From Doris montereyensis (Eukaryota > Mollusca > Gastropoda > Nudibranchia > Dorididae): a stretch of DNA of 64,000 nt. Where the stretch lies: the NCBI GenBank assembly GCA_037039925.1, contig JAXRKP010000309.1:121001-185000 (forward strand). The letters run 5' to 3'. The notes under the pieces were generated by a model, which worked only from the letters and a program-made list of their open reading frames with translations, did no database searches and was not told the origin of the DNA. Shown here piece after piece: positions 47,200 through 57,119 of this stretch; positions within the stretch are counted from its first letter, which is position 1, and the number at the start of each line of letters is the position of its first letter. Made by a program: the position numbers and the translations under genes.

Positions 47200-47277
47200 C
47201 TTCCTCTCTAAGCCCTTGTGATAAGTGGCTCTTTTCAGCACGTCAATCCACTCATAAGTGTCTTTCATTGTATCACA
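47200..47277 (-). CDS. PLEKHA1-like: TAPP-like adaptor, C-terminal PH domain, last helix exon
   Basis: Encodes 26 residues, CDTMKDTYEWIDVLKRATYH and KGLERK. This is the end of the second PH domain, with the invariant Trp of the C-terminal helix (YEWI). The acceptor is catctttcag and the donor GTATGT; phase 0 both sides. Reading through the donor reaches a stop after ten more codons, which would be an alternative end. Vertebrate TAPP1 has a long Ser-rich tail and PDZ ligand after this point; no matching exon was found downstream. Confidence 0.9.
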
Positions 47278-47847
47278 CTGAAAGATGAAATTGTTAGTCT
47301 ATGAAAAGATTTCAAATCAAACATAGATAACATTGTTACATTGAAATTTCGCCTGCCCACATTATGCGGTGATCTCAGGGTGAATTAAGAGCAAGATGAA
47401 GATATGTGAAAGATGGAAAGGCAAGAAGTAGGATCTACCAGCAACACCGCCAACCGCCCACTCATATATAACAATGATAATGAATTTATATCCTGAAACA
47501 TCCCACTGCATACATGCAAACTCTCTAATGTTATGCATTTATAGAACTGTAACAAGCTATTTCATTATCAAAATTCTTCTTAGCTGACGCTAAATCCATG
47601 AAGTTGTTGACAAGGACAATCACAGCATTTGGTTGTTAAGCAAAAACTGAAAGTATAACTACGGTACACAGTTCAAAGTGAATTCACATCCTTCATCAAA
47701 TCCTTAAAATACACCTACGCTCAAAAGTAATGATGAAAATCATTTTCATATTCTATCATCACAACCTTTGTTCTTTTCTTAAAGCTTAAAACATACGGTA
47801 AAAGTAAAGGATAATAAAGATACTAAATTTGCAAAATTGAAACTAAC
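47278..47847 (-). other. Intron of the TAPP-like gene
   Basis: Holds one copy of dispersed repeat R at 47343-47462. Otherwise AT-rich. Confidence 0.7.
47343..47462 (+). repeat. Dispersed repeat R, copy
   Basis: TGCGGTGATCTCAGGGTGAA, GAAGATATGTGAAAGATGG and AAGAAGTAGGATCTACCAGC. Confidence 0.85.
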
Positions 47848-47911
47848 CTGAATGAAGAAAGTTCTTTTTGATGTGACAATCTCAAATAAGTTGTCTCTCC
47901 CAGGATGAGAT
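47848..47911 (-). CDS. PLEKHA1-like: TAPP-like adaptor, C-terminal PH domain, beta-strand exon
   Basis: Encodes SHPGRDNLFEIVTSKRTFFI-Q. The NLFEIVT-x-x-RTF stretch is close to the equivalent stretch of the TAPP C-terminal PH domain. Enters in phase 2 and leaves in phase 0. Confidence 0.92.
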
Positions 47912-48219
47912 CTAAGATAGGAGACAAAAGTAAACACAACGATCCATGAGGGAGATTTTTACATCATAATAGAAACAAATAATACGGATATTTTGTCTTT
48001 TAATAAGGCTGGCACTAATAATATTGTTTTATTCATAATAATTACAGCAATGATAATCACAATCATCATCAACATAATAATAATACAGGGTGTCCATAGT
48101 CTCTTTACAGTTCTTTGCAATGTAATAAATTGTAAAGAGACATTATAGACACAATTTATGATCAACTTCATAATCATCATCACAATAATAATAACAAAAT
48201 ATTAGTAATAATAATAATA

Positions 48220-48268
<49 letters not shown>

Positions 48269-48287
48269 GTAATAATATTTAACCTAC
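47912..48287 (-). other. Intron with AAT microsatellite
   Basis: About 375 bp. A long AAT/ATA run lies at about 48185-48275, next to the donor of the upstream exon; nothing else was recognised. Confidence 0.7.
48185..48275. repeat. AAT microsatellite
   Basis: More than twenty AAT trinucleotides with slight interruptions. Confidence 0.95.
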
Positions 48288-48352
48288 CTGTCATTGGAGA
48301 GGCGTGCATCTGTGATGTCAGATATAGGGATTGTTCTCAGTGCCTGCCGATC
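48288..48352 (-). CDS. PLEKHA1-like: TAPP-like adaptor, C-terminal PH domain exon
   Basis: Encodes DRQALRTIPISDITDARLSND plus two bases. It matches the segment of TAPP PH domains that reads x-x-PLRVIPL. Phase 0 in, phase 2 out, donor GTAGGT. Confidence 0.9.
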
Positions 48353-48494
48353 CTAGTATAGACAACATGACAGGTATTTATAACTCAAGTATAGATCTCA
48401 AGAGCATATGAAACAAATAATTTTTAAGTTAAACAGCTCAATATTTTAGTAAGTAGTACTTCAAATACTTAATTCATCGACAATAAAGAGGAAG

Positions 48495-48586
<92 letters not shown>

Positions 48587-48595
48587 AAGAGAGAG

Positions 48596-48660
<65 letters not shown>

Positions 48661-48852
48661 AGGGAGGGACAGAGAGAGAGAATGAGTATTCAACATAAGT
48701 TGAATTAAAGAAATTGCATAAGAACAAGAGTAAAATAAAAGGCAAGAAATAACGAAGACCCACACCGATGGAACACATAATTTTGGAGATGATATCAAAA
48801 GAGAGAGAAACAAAGAAGAGAATTGATAACAGTGAAAAATGATTGACAATAC
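48353..48852 (-). other. Intron with GA microsatellite
   Basis: About 500 bp; roughly 180 bp of it is the GA repeat. No other feature. Confidence 0.7.
48495..48680. repeat. GA microsatellite
   Basis: A nearly unbroken GAGAGA run with a few AAAGA and GGGA interruptions. On the minus strand it gives spurious Ser-Leu ORFs. Confidence 0.97.
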
Positions 48853-48921
48853 CTGTTCAGATTTGTAATAGGATAATCCTTCTTGGTGTAACACAAAGTA
48901 GCGACGTTTCCAGCTTTTCCT
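48853..48921 (-). CDS. PLEKHA1-like: TAPP-like adaptor, phosphoinositide-binding loop exon
   Basis: Encodes RKSWKRRYFVLHQEGLSYYK-SEQ, phase 0 both sides. Together with KQGAV from the exon at 50455 it makes K-x-G-x(n)-W-K-x-R-x-F, the motif of PH domains that bind 3-phosphoinositides. TAPP1 binds PtdIns(3,4)P2 through this loop; the Ala after QG, kept here, is linked to that selectivity as I recall it. Binding is predicted, not shown. Confidence 0.92.
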
Positions 48922-50454
48922 CTGCGAAAGAAATGCAGAAAAATCATCAGTCAGAGCTGTGTTTTCTCATTACATGATATGTGAGGCAAGGGTTTTCAGG
49001 AAGCACAGTGATGGATTTACTACCCACAGGTTTGGAAGTTGAATCCTAGCGTGAAAGGCGCAATTTTTTCCCCATGTTGGATCAAGCATCTGATTCATTC
49101 AAGCTTGATGAAAAGTCTCATGTTCATAAAATTGTGAGAAAGAGAAAGAGGAAATCACTTCATGATTTCAAAGAAATTTAAGATCAAATATAAAATCCTG
49201 TCCAAACCATAAGACCACCGGCTATGGTGGGAGTAAAATATCTCTCTATAGCCACGTTTTAGACACATATGTCAGGACCATCACATTTTTGTTCATTATT
49301 TCAGCGATGACAGCAATCACACACAAAAGATTTATATTTCATGAGTATTGTAAATTGCACCTTTTGAAATTATGTGTACCCAAGTAGTTCAATGTCCCAA
49401 GATTAATCTTACCTGAAATTGTGCATCTACCTTAAAAACTAAACAATGTTAAAACTTTTTACTCCGTAAAATTTACATTCTCAAATTTCATGCTCTTTAT
49501 GAATTAAGATTCAGATTTAGTTGATTTCTGATGTCATTTTTTCAGTAAACAAATTAAAAGAACGTTCCATTAGTCCATTCCTGAATTGTGTCTCTAAATA
49601 CTCAGAGTACAAAATTTTCTACTTTCTAACATAAAAGCTTGGGTCGGACGTAAAACTTAACAGCTTTGGATCAATGTGGGAAAAGTAACTAACAAGCTCT
49701 ACATTCAAACTCATTATGACAAGGTTAGTCTGTGAGGACATGAGCAAAATATTCTTCCAAATCAAAGATCGTTGATTTTCTTTTGTAAAAGATGAGACTT
49801 ATTTTGCTTTCGGTGACTTTTTTTATGCAGCGTAGTGAGCTAAACAATGCTAGTTTAAATGTTGTTGAACAAAACTTTTTTCTTTCTCTGTGTTCAGTAA
49901 ATTCTACTCAAAATGGGAAGTTTGGGGCAGAACATGATTATCGGGTAGACATTACAATTTTTACAGTGCGAAAACTTGATTATTTTTTCAAAATCCAATG
50001 TCACCTGAAGATCATCTTATACTTGAACTTTTCATTAAAATTCTTAAAATGATCCCTTTCCATATATTAACTCTTTGAGTGTCAATTGCCGATCTATCGG
50101 TACTTCCACCGATGTAATCGATTGTGGGCTGTTCCTCATAATTTTTCTCTTTTAGACTAATACTGCTAAAATTGTGAGGAAATCTCAACGGACACTGCAG
50201 CGTTTGGCACAGAACAACCCAGTGAAAGCACCAATAGATCGGCAATTGTCACTCAGTGCTTAAAAAAAAGTTGAAATGCCTTTGAAATGTATCACTCTTG
50301 CCGGGGATAGAGTTCTCCAAGCATGGAGCAAAAACTTCCTTTTTTGGCACTCAAGGAGATAATGTGAGTGGGAAGTAAATTCTATATGAATGTGTGTAAA
50401 AATTTGCACAATGGTAAATAAGATTATACTTAGTTGATACTGAAGCTAACTTAC
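48922..50454 (-). other. Intron of the TAPP-like gene
   Basis: About 1.5 kb. It holds a short TTAA-flanked MITE (50067-50263) and a degraded tRNA-like segment near 49000-49130. No other exon was recognised. Confidence 0.65.
50067..50263. mobile_element. Short TTAA-type MITE
   Basis: TTAA at 50067-50070 and 50260-50263. The inverted repeats are GAGTGTCAATTGCCGATCTA (left) and, reversed, GAGTGACAATTGCCGATCTA (right), extending to GGT with few mismatches. About 197 bp, no coding capacity. TTAA duplication is the mark of piggyBac-superfamily insertion. Confidence 0.85.
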
Positions 50455-50682
50455 AACTGCACCCTGTTTCACTGCAGTAGCCAGACTTCAAGGGTCTTGA
50501 TCTCTGTGGCATGCCTAAGGATGTGCCTAGCTGCTTGCCTTTGTCTCCGTCTCCTTTGAGACGGCTTCATTAGTGGCACTGGTGGGAACTCTACCATGGA
50601 ATAGAGAAGGTGATACTCGGCCAGATGATGATGATCTTGATTCATCATCATCAGATATACTATCAGATTCATGCTCTACATT
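50455..50682 (-). CDS. PLEKHA1-like: TAPP-like adaptor, inter-PH linker exon (two frameshifts)
   Basis: 228 bp. It starts in phase 0 with NVEHESDSISDDDESRSSSS, a Ser/Asp-rich linker that reads to a stop at 50527. The conserved start of the second PH domain (SRPLKSGYC) is in another frame, and the following VKQGAV is back in the first frame, joining RKSWKRRYF. A missing base between 50529 and 50567 and a surplus base near 50473 would explain both shifts; they cancel, so exon length stays a multiple of three. Splice sites (ttcttgcag and GTAAGT) are intact. Confidence 0.8.
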
Positions 50683-51154
50683 CTGCAAGAAGTACAAAAT
50701 AGTGGTCATAAGGATGAGAACATCAAAATTAGTCATTAACAGGGGAGGAGAGGGGGGGGCAAACAAAGGAGAAAAACAAACAATGAAGAATAAAGGACTG
50801 GATACAGAAGAATAATTTAAACATCGAAAATGAGACTTTTACAGTCATTTGCAGAAGATTGGCTTCAAAAAATGATATTGACACATTCATAACTGTATAC
50901 CACTAATATGACATCTCAATGCCTGTAGGGTATTTTCACTTTTTATAATATGACTTAAACATTAGTTTCCTGAATAATGTTATATCAAATCATACTGTAA
51001 TGTCTTCACTAATGAAAAGTAAATTGCTGTGTTGTTGTTTTGTTTTCTCTTTATATGGAGCGAGATTCATGTTTAGCATTAGCATGATGAGACAATTATA
51101 ATTTTTCCTAATGTTGATGCATTACTTCAATTATGCTTAAGTTTATAGTTTATA

Positions 51155-51395
51155 TCATGGCGCCCGGTGAGTGGTTATGCTGCTGGACTGGGGATTATGG
51201 CGTCCAGGTTCAAATCCTGGCAAAGCCGGGCCCCATTCGGTTGTTCCTTGGAAAGACACTTAACACGTATTTCCCACTCAACCCAGGTGCAAAATGGGCA
51301 CAAGCAGTAGCTTGGGAAAAAACCTGCGTCAGACTAGCTATAGAAACCAGGATAAGCTCTGGCTCTATGAGCCATAACAGTTTCTGAAGGTTTTT
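51155..51395 (+). mobile_element. tRNA-derived SINE (family A)
   Basis: The head has GGTGAGTGGTTATGCTGCTG (box A-like) and CAGGTTCAAATCC (box B). The body has GTTCCTTGGAAAGACACTTA, CTCAACCCAGGTGCAAAATG and AACCAGGATAAGCTCTGGCT. It ends near TTTCTGAAGG. Confidence 0.88.
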
Positions 51396-51476
51396 CTATC
51401 TTATAGTTTATGTGTCTGTATTTCTGAGCGCAAAGAAAATAAATATTCTTGTGTAAAAAAAGTTCCTTTAAGACTC

Positions 51477-51750
51477 TTAAGGCCTATAGAGCTGGAGCAT
51501 ATTCCGGTTTCTAGCGTGAAGCAGAACAAGTGACAATAATCACCTCCTGGCCAGGACGCTAGTCTGACACAGGTTTTTACTCCCAAGCTAGTGCTCGTAC
51601 CCATTTGTTCCTGGGTATAGTGGGGAAAAATGCGCGTTAAGTGTCTTTCCCAGGAACACAATGTCGGCCCTGGCTTTGCTAGGATTTGAACTTCCGGGAC
51701 CTCATGATCCCCCAGTCTGGCAGCCTGGCGCTCAGCCACCAACGCCACCT
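51477..51750 (-). mobile_element. tRNA-derived SINE (family A), opposite orientation
   Basis: Reverse complement of the family A consensus: GGAGCATATTCCGGTTTCTA, GCTAGTGCTCGTACCCATTT, TTCCCAGGAACACAATGTCG, then the tRNA-like head with GGACCTCATGATCCCCCAGT and CTCAGCCACCAACGCCACC. Its head touches the 29-bp array. Confidence 0.88.
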
Positions 51751-52331
51751 GACTTCTTGAGTGACTTTTGATATCTTATGAGTTCTTGAGTAACTTTTGA
51801 TATCCCATGAGTTCATGAGTAACTTTGATATCTCATGAGTTTCTTAGTAACTTTTTGATATCTCATGAGTTCTTGAGTAACTTTTGATATCCCATGAGTT
51901 CTTAGTAACTTTTGATATCCCATGAGTTCTTAGTAACTTTTGATATCCCATGACTTCTTAGTAACTTTGATATCCCATGAGTTCTTAGTAACTTTTGATA
52001 TCCCATGAGTTCTTGAGTAACATTTGATATCCCATGAGTTCTTAGTAACTTTTGATATCCCATGAGTTCTTAGTAACTTTTGATATCCCATGAGTTCTTG
52101 AGTAACTTTTTGATATCCCATGAGTTCTTAGTAACTTTTGATATCCCATGAGTTCTTAAGTAACTTTTGATATCCCATGAGTTCTTAATAACTTTGATAT
52201 CCCATGAGTTCTTGAGTAATTTTGATATCCCATGAGTTCTTAGTAACTTTTGATATCCTATGAGTTCTTGAGTAACTTTTGATATCCCATGAGTTCATGA
52301 GTAACTTTTGATATCCCATGAGTCCTTGAGT
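51751..52331 (-). repeat. 29-bp minisatellite, array 2 (reverse of array 1)
   Basis: About twenty units reading GTTCTTGAGTAACTTTTGAT ATCCCATGA on the + strand, the exact reverse complement of the unit at 33181-33668. Many copies lack the GA of TTGAG, giving 26-27-bp units (TTCTTAGTAAC). It lies in an intron of the TAPP-like gene. Confidence 0.97.
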
Positions 52332-52478
52332 ATGTGCGGAAAAAGGTAATTCAGATGGAGAAAATACACGTTATGATAGCTTTGTTTCAGATCATCTCGA
52401 ATACCAGAATTTTTTACAATATACAGAAATTTGAAGATTCAATCCTGACACTAAATCAAGACAATATTTGCTACAAAC

Positions 52479-52595
52479 CTGGATAGGCATTTTGCAGACA
52501 ACACCGCCTGCAATCTCTGTGACATATCCTACTTGACTCACGTCGGCCGCATGCCATTCTTTATTGGCAGGGACTAGGGCTGGGTGCTGCGGTAC
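52479..52595 (-). CDS. PLEKHA1-like: TAPP-like adaptor, linker exon after first PH domain
   Basis: 39 codons, phase 0 both sides: VPQHPALVPANKEWHAADVS, then QVGYVTEIAGGVVCKMPIQ. The YVTEIAGGV stretch matches the Y-R-T-D-I-V-G-G-V motif in the linker between TAPP PH domains. The joint KIT|VPQ also matches TAPP. Confidence 0.92.
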
Positions 52596-53023
52596 CTGGA
52601 AACCAAAACAAAATCTTTAAAATTTTCAGCATATAATGTGAGCCTGAGGATATAATCATAAACAACTGAAAGATAATTTGAATGCCAACATAATGCCTCA
52701 CCTCAATCAATCATTTTGCTCAATGCTGGCAGTGTTCCATTATAAACAAATTGGACACAAGAGCAACAACAACCAAATAAGTGGGGTCAAAATTGCACTT
52801 GAGCACAAATGTGCTCCTTTATAGGAATGTGCTAATTTTTTGGGAATGTGTTACTTTTTAGGGAATGTGCTCATTTTTAGGGAATGTGCTCATTTAGGAG
52901 TGCTGATGCAAACATGAAGATGAAAGGTAGAGTCAAGTTGTAGAGAACAGAAATTATGGAAGGCATAAGCGGAATATTTTTGTTTTTTTACAAAAAACAG
53001 ATGACAGACATCAATCAACTCAC
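52596..53023 (-). other. Intron with short AGGGAATGTGCTCAT repeats
   Basis: About 430 bp. Four imperfect copies of TTTTAGGGAATGTGCTCAT (including GGAATGTGCTAATTT and GGAATGTGTTACTTT forms) lie at about 52820-52900. Confidence 0.7.
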
Positions 53024-53121
53024 TGTAATTTTGCTGGCATTATTAATAGCTTCAATCCACTGCCACTTCTCAATGTCTTCCTCTGCTTGTAAACAATACT
53101 GTTTTCCTGCCACTGTGATGA
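53024..53121 (-). CDS. PLEKHA1-like: TAPP-like adaptor, end of first PH domain
   Basis: Two bases plus 32 codons: ITVAGKQYCLQAEEDIEKWQ, WIEAINNASKIT. It corresponds to the last strands and C-terminal helix of the N-terminal TAPP PH domain (K-Y-F-L-Q-A ... W-x-x-x-x-N-x-A-x-K-I-T). It needs one base from the previous exon, which appears to be missing in this sequence (see 53351). Confidence 0.92.
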
Positions 53122-53350
53122 CTGGAAAAATAACAATGAAAAAGGACCAGTTAATTCTTAAGTACACTGACTCTCAATTCACATCTAAAATTTTTAATGG
53201 GCTGGCAGTAAGTACAGGACAGACAGTAAAGATGGTCATTAAGAAATGGAAACAACAACAAAAAATTGTTTAACCTTTTACAATAAAGAAATATCATTGG
53301 AGAATTCATTTTAACGCTAATAATCTAAAGGCAGTAGGTGTCAAACTTAC
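53122..53350 (-). other. Intron of the TAPP-like gene
   Basis: 229 bp; GTAAGT donor and ttttccag acceptor. No feature. Confidence 0.8.
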
Positions 53351-53395
53351 TGAATGAAAGTGGACCTTTGGTCTTTGCTTAATTCCATCCCTGAC
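53351..53395 (-). CDS. PLEKHA1-like: TAPP-like adaptor, first PH domain, small exon
   Basis: 15 codons, VRDGIKQRPKVHFHS, aligned without gaps to V-S-D-A-x-K-x-R-P-K-x-x-F of TAPP1. The exon ends TCA|GTAAGT. To keep frame with the next exon one more G is needed, which would make the textbook donor CAG|GTAAGT. A lost G in a GG pair is the simplest reading. Confidence 0.88.
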
Positions 53396-55289
53396 CTGGG
53401 ATTAAAAAAGGAAGTTCAAATGTTACCAATTTGTAAAACAGAAATAAGATACCCAAAATGTTTAAATGAACATAGTTATAAAATATGAAATCCAACATAT
53501 ACACCAAAAGAAATTAAAACATCATAAAAGCTTTATTGATGATCACAAAGCAAAACATGATCAAAGTTACACCTTTAGATACTTTAAACAACATTTTTGC
53601 ACCTTAACCTTTTCTATTCTGCTTCACCCATGACAGAGTTTATAAAAACTGCAGAACACTACACATGATGTCTGATTTTGGCCAAAGTCTGGCCTCTTTT
53701 TGAGCAAGTGTTCAACACGTGCAACGAGCTACCTGCCATGGAGTCAACTATGGGTAAAATGCTTTTGAGACTATCTGATCGACTTTCAGAGAAAACAAGT
53801 CTTTCTCTCCCTTAAATGTTTCTCATGTCATGTTTCATGCTTTTACCCGCCTTATTGCTGTCAACCTTCAGAGATTGAACACTTTGTAAAGATTTTGCGA
53901 GTTTTATTCTTCTATCATAATGTGCGCCTTTGCTGTGAACTGTTTTGTATATAACCAATAAATTTCCTTTTGTTCAAAAGAAGTGATTAAAATGAAATAT
54001 TGATGAAACTTTTTCATAGTGTAGAATTTAACCGTCTTTCGCTTTACAATCTTCTCCAATCAATATAGATTTCACAGAGCACTAAGTTTTTTTAGATTCA
54101 GCATTTTGCCCCCTTTTAACTTGAAATTTTATATTTAACTCAAATTATGGAGAACACCTTACAGCAAGGCATGAATTGATTTCCAAACCAATGCCATCTG
54201 TGCTCGTCCCTACTAAAAAAAATATGAGGTTGCCACTTAGGTTGAAATCCACTTGCTTGAAGCAACCCGATAGTCAGTGTGCATCTCAACAAATAAAAGG
54301 AAAGACAAGCCGCTTTAGTTGATTTGTCTTTTCCATTTCTTCTTCTCGTCTACATAATCCTCTTTCAGCGCTTAAAAATATCCCCATCTCATGAAAGTAT
54401 TAAAATGACATCCATCCTGCAGGACGTCCCCATAAACGCAATACATCAGCATAATAATGATGTGTTTTTATATTACACTTGTCTAATCAAGATCTCAAGT
54501 TGACCACCGACAAGATTACCAGACTTTCATTCTCTGGTCCGTCTCATCATATCACTGTGGCGGCCGGCGACTATGGTTAAGATTTATATAGGACTAATAG
54601 GACTGTTCAAGACAATCATGTACATACTATAATTGTTCATTCATTGTATTATAGTCAAGCACTGAATTTATTTTCGTCAGTAACTTTGCACATGTTATTA
54701 ATTGTGCTTTAAAAACATATTGAATTGAGTTTCTGAAATGCAGCAATATTATAACTAGGCGACATCATTATATTTTACAACATATGTTAACGCTGACTCC
54801 CTTCATGCCGATTGCTATCAGTTAGCCGGCGCCTGACCTTGTGACCCAGCGAGGTGGGTCAGAAAGCCCATTATCTAAAGTACTACCATTTTATACTTCA
54901 AATACAATTTTAAACAGCCAGGAAATTAAAGAAAACGGGAACAAGTGCTTTAATGACTGACAATAGCAATGATATGAATGAAAAAATAAACAGCGAAATA
55001 GAAAAAAAAAAAAAACCCCAAAACAACAGGGTCTAGAAAGTTTCCTTAATACATCTCTCTTCATCAAATTTCTGACTGAATTGACAAACCAAAAATATTG
55101 ATACATAACTGAAAACAACATACTCATAACTATTAATGTCATGTTTATAAGCAAGAATATGTGGTATATTGTATTTTGATTACTGTCATAGACAGGTAAT
55201 GTGATGTTAGTGGAAATGCTACCAAATTTAAAGATCATCGTATGCAAGCAAAGAGACACAGAGACACAGAGACTATAAGAATTAAATAC
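53396..55289 (-). other. Large intron of the TAPP-like gene
   Basis: About 1.9 kb. A block at about 53560-53970 differs in composition (T-rich on +) and ends in AACCAATAAATTTCC, like an inserted plus-strand transcript or retrocopy; I could not identify it. GC-richer islands at 54555-54570 and 54820-54860 were not identified either. Confidence 0.6.
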
Positions 55290-55349
55290 CTTTGAAATAC
55301 TCTGAATATTTATTTCACCACATGGAGTTCGCCTTGTGTCTGGTAAATT
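55290..55349 (-). CDS. PLEKHA1-like: TAPP-like adaptor, first PH domain exon
   Basis: 20 codons, phase 0 both sides: NLPDTRRTPCGEINIQSISK. Matches N-L-P-x-G-x-x-x-x-G-x-I-x-L-x-x-I-S-K of TAPP1. Intact splice sites. Confidence 0.92.
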
Positions 55350-55805
55350 CTGAAAGTTTGTTGCACATGAAATAAGAGGCAGACTCGTTAGTTCTTCCTT
55401 CAAAAATCGTGTTTCCTTTACAATTCATGAAAAAGGCCATAACGATTTGGAAAAGCAAACCAAATGCTTAAAATTCCCATTTATAACTGCTTGATATTTT
55501 TTTCACTTGAATGACAAGCTATGATACCCTTTTTATCTGAATTTTTAATAGCAAGAAGGCCAACTGAAACATCTACCAGAGGATATGACAATACTGGTAG
55601 AAATTATAGAATTTTTCAATTAACACTTGACAATTCCCCATTATTCCCTTCAAAAACAACCCTATCAATGCAATAAAAAACCCAAAACAACCAATCTAAT
55701 ACATCAAAAAACTGAAAGTATGCTTATAAATGAAAAAAAAAACAACAAACAAACAACAACCGACGCATAAACAATAAAGCAGGAACAGTGTAAGATGTCA
55801 CTTAC
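55350..55805 (-). other. Intron of the TAPP-like gene
   Basis: 456 bp with A-rich runs on the + strand. No feature recognised. Confidence 0.75.
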
Positions 55806-55865
55806 CACAGGACTGTCATAAAAATACATCAGCTTCCCTTTGACACATAGTCCAGAACAAAATAT
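55806..55865 (-). CDS. PLEKHA1-like: TAPP-like adaptor, first PH domain exon (one frameshift)
   Basis: 60 bp. Joined in phase 2 it reads YFVLDYVSKG and then stops. The neighbouring frame reads GKLMYFYDSPV, which joins NLPDT of the next exon and matches the TAPP spacing. One missing base at the C/T runs near 55834-55841 restores a single frame (61 bp, leaving in phase 0). Confidence 0.85.
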
Positions 55866-56187
55866 CTGAAATGAAAAAACAACCCAAAAACAGTAAAACA
55901 TTGGGTCAAGAATTTCATGTAAATGTTCTATCAGAGAAATTGTTTTATGAAAGTGAAATTCAAGGTCAAACATGATGATGATCATAATACTGCCACAAGT
56001 AAAAATGATAATGAAATAATAAAAATTAAAAAATCATAACAATTTCTAGAATAAATGATAAAAATACTATAAGATAAAGTATTATTGTTTAAAGAGCCAC
56101 AAGACATAATATACATTTATATTAAATGAATATATGTATGAAATTTCTACTTTTGGACCAATTCTAAATACAACGGTCTCTTTTTAC
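55866..56187 (-). other. First intron of the TAPP-like gene
   Basis: 322 bp; GTAAAA donor, catttcag acceptor. No feature. Confidence 0.75.
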
Positions 56188-56277
56188 CTTCGAGCAAAGT
56201 TTCCACTTCCCTGATTCTTCCCAATTCAGAAATCCCACAATCTGCCGTCTCTGTCTTGATAAGGCATGATGCATCAT
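56188..56277 (-). CDS. PLEKHA1-like: TAPP-like adaptor, first coding exon (one frameshift)
   Basis: Starts ATG ATG with an in-frame TAA immediately upstream, so 56277 or 56274 is the likely start. It encodes HHALSRQRRQIVGFLNWEES-GKW. TAPP1 begins with a comparable short lead, then DRQNRICGFLDIEE. The expected RRYFVLD join with the next exon requires dropping one base in the three-base run at 56200-56202, giving GKWNFA|RRYF in phase 2. Adaptors of this family have no enzymatic domain and move to the plasma membrane after PI3K/SHIP signalling. Confidence 0.85.
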
Positions 56278-57100
56278 TTACAGTTTAGACAAATGCTTCT
56301 GCCCGGAGTTTCAAACTCATGATTTTGTCTTTCACAAAGAAGGAGGTTGGATAAGATCTGTGTATGAAATCATTTGTTTTTCATTAGAAAAACTATCTAT
56401 GATTAAAAATTAATAACAAGTCTTAGTAGAGATGCCTAAAAACAACCAGATCTATACATAATTCCCCAAAGCAAATACCTCGTGTTCTCTAAAAAATAAT
56501 TTATATCAGAATGACTAGACATCATCAATTATTCAGTCTTGTATAACATTTGCAGTTCAACTCAGAAGCTGATTGACAACAGGCATCAAATTTGACACCT
56601 GCGTATCACTCTATAAGGACTGTCATTTACTTTTTATTGATAAACCAATAAATCCACAGTAATTGCCCAACAGGAAGCAACTTCTTTGATTATTTAACAC
56701 AGACCCTCTGCAAGACACCCATTTACATGAACAGTAATCTGATTGGTTCTCCCCATTTTAATACTGCTTGACTGACAAGCATTTATTTGAATGAATGTAA
56801 CACTACTGACCAATGACAAAGCTCTTGTATTTGAGATAGAAAAAAAGCTGGTCCATAAACAGTAATTGGTAAGTATGAATATGCTTGCTTAAATTAGATC
56901 CCCATCATTGTCTAATTGATTGTTACCAAACGTTGTTTTGTTAGAATCTTTCTATAATTACTATCCAAATATAAAACAATACAATAATGGCTTATGGATG
57001 GCGGCTTTGATGAATCAACAATACAATATGAGGTGGATAACGTCTGATCTTAACCCAGAAAGAAGAAGGCAAAACAACGAAAATATAACTGGGGAAAAAA
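56278..57100. other. Upstream flank of the TAPP-like gene
   Basis: About 800 bp in which the minus-strand promoter or 5' untranslated exon must lie, if close. No TATA box or CpG island stands out. The LINE fragment at 57120 begins just beyond. Confidence 0.5.
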
Positions 57101-57119
57101 TGTGATCAACATAAGATAA

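Larger units (their letters stand above)
50683..52478 (-). other. Intron with inverted SINE pair and 29-bp array
   Basis: About 1.8 kb. Two family A SINEs face opposite ways (51155-51395 and 51477-51750), and the second abuts the 29-bp minisatellite at 51751-52331. Bases 50815-51150 hold nothing recognised. Confidence 0.75.

Noticed and set aside
48461..48894. Ser/Leu-repeat ORFs on the minus strand
   Set aside because: GA microsatellite; only the short 48853-48921 part is a genuine exon, in its own context.
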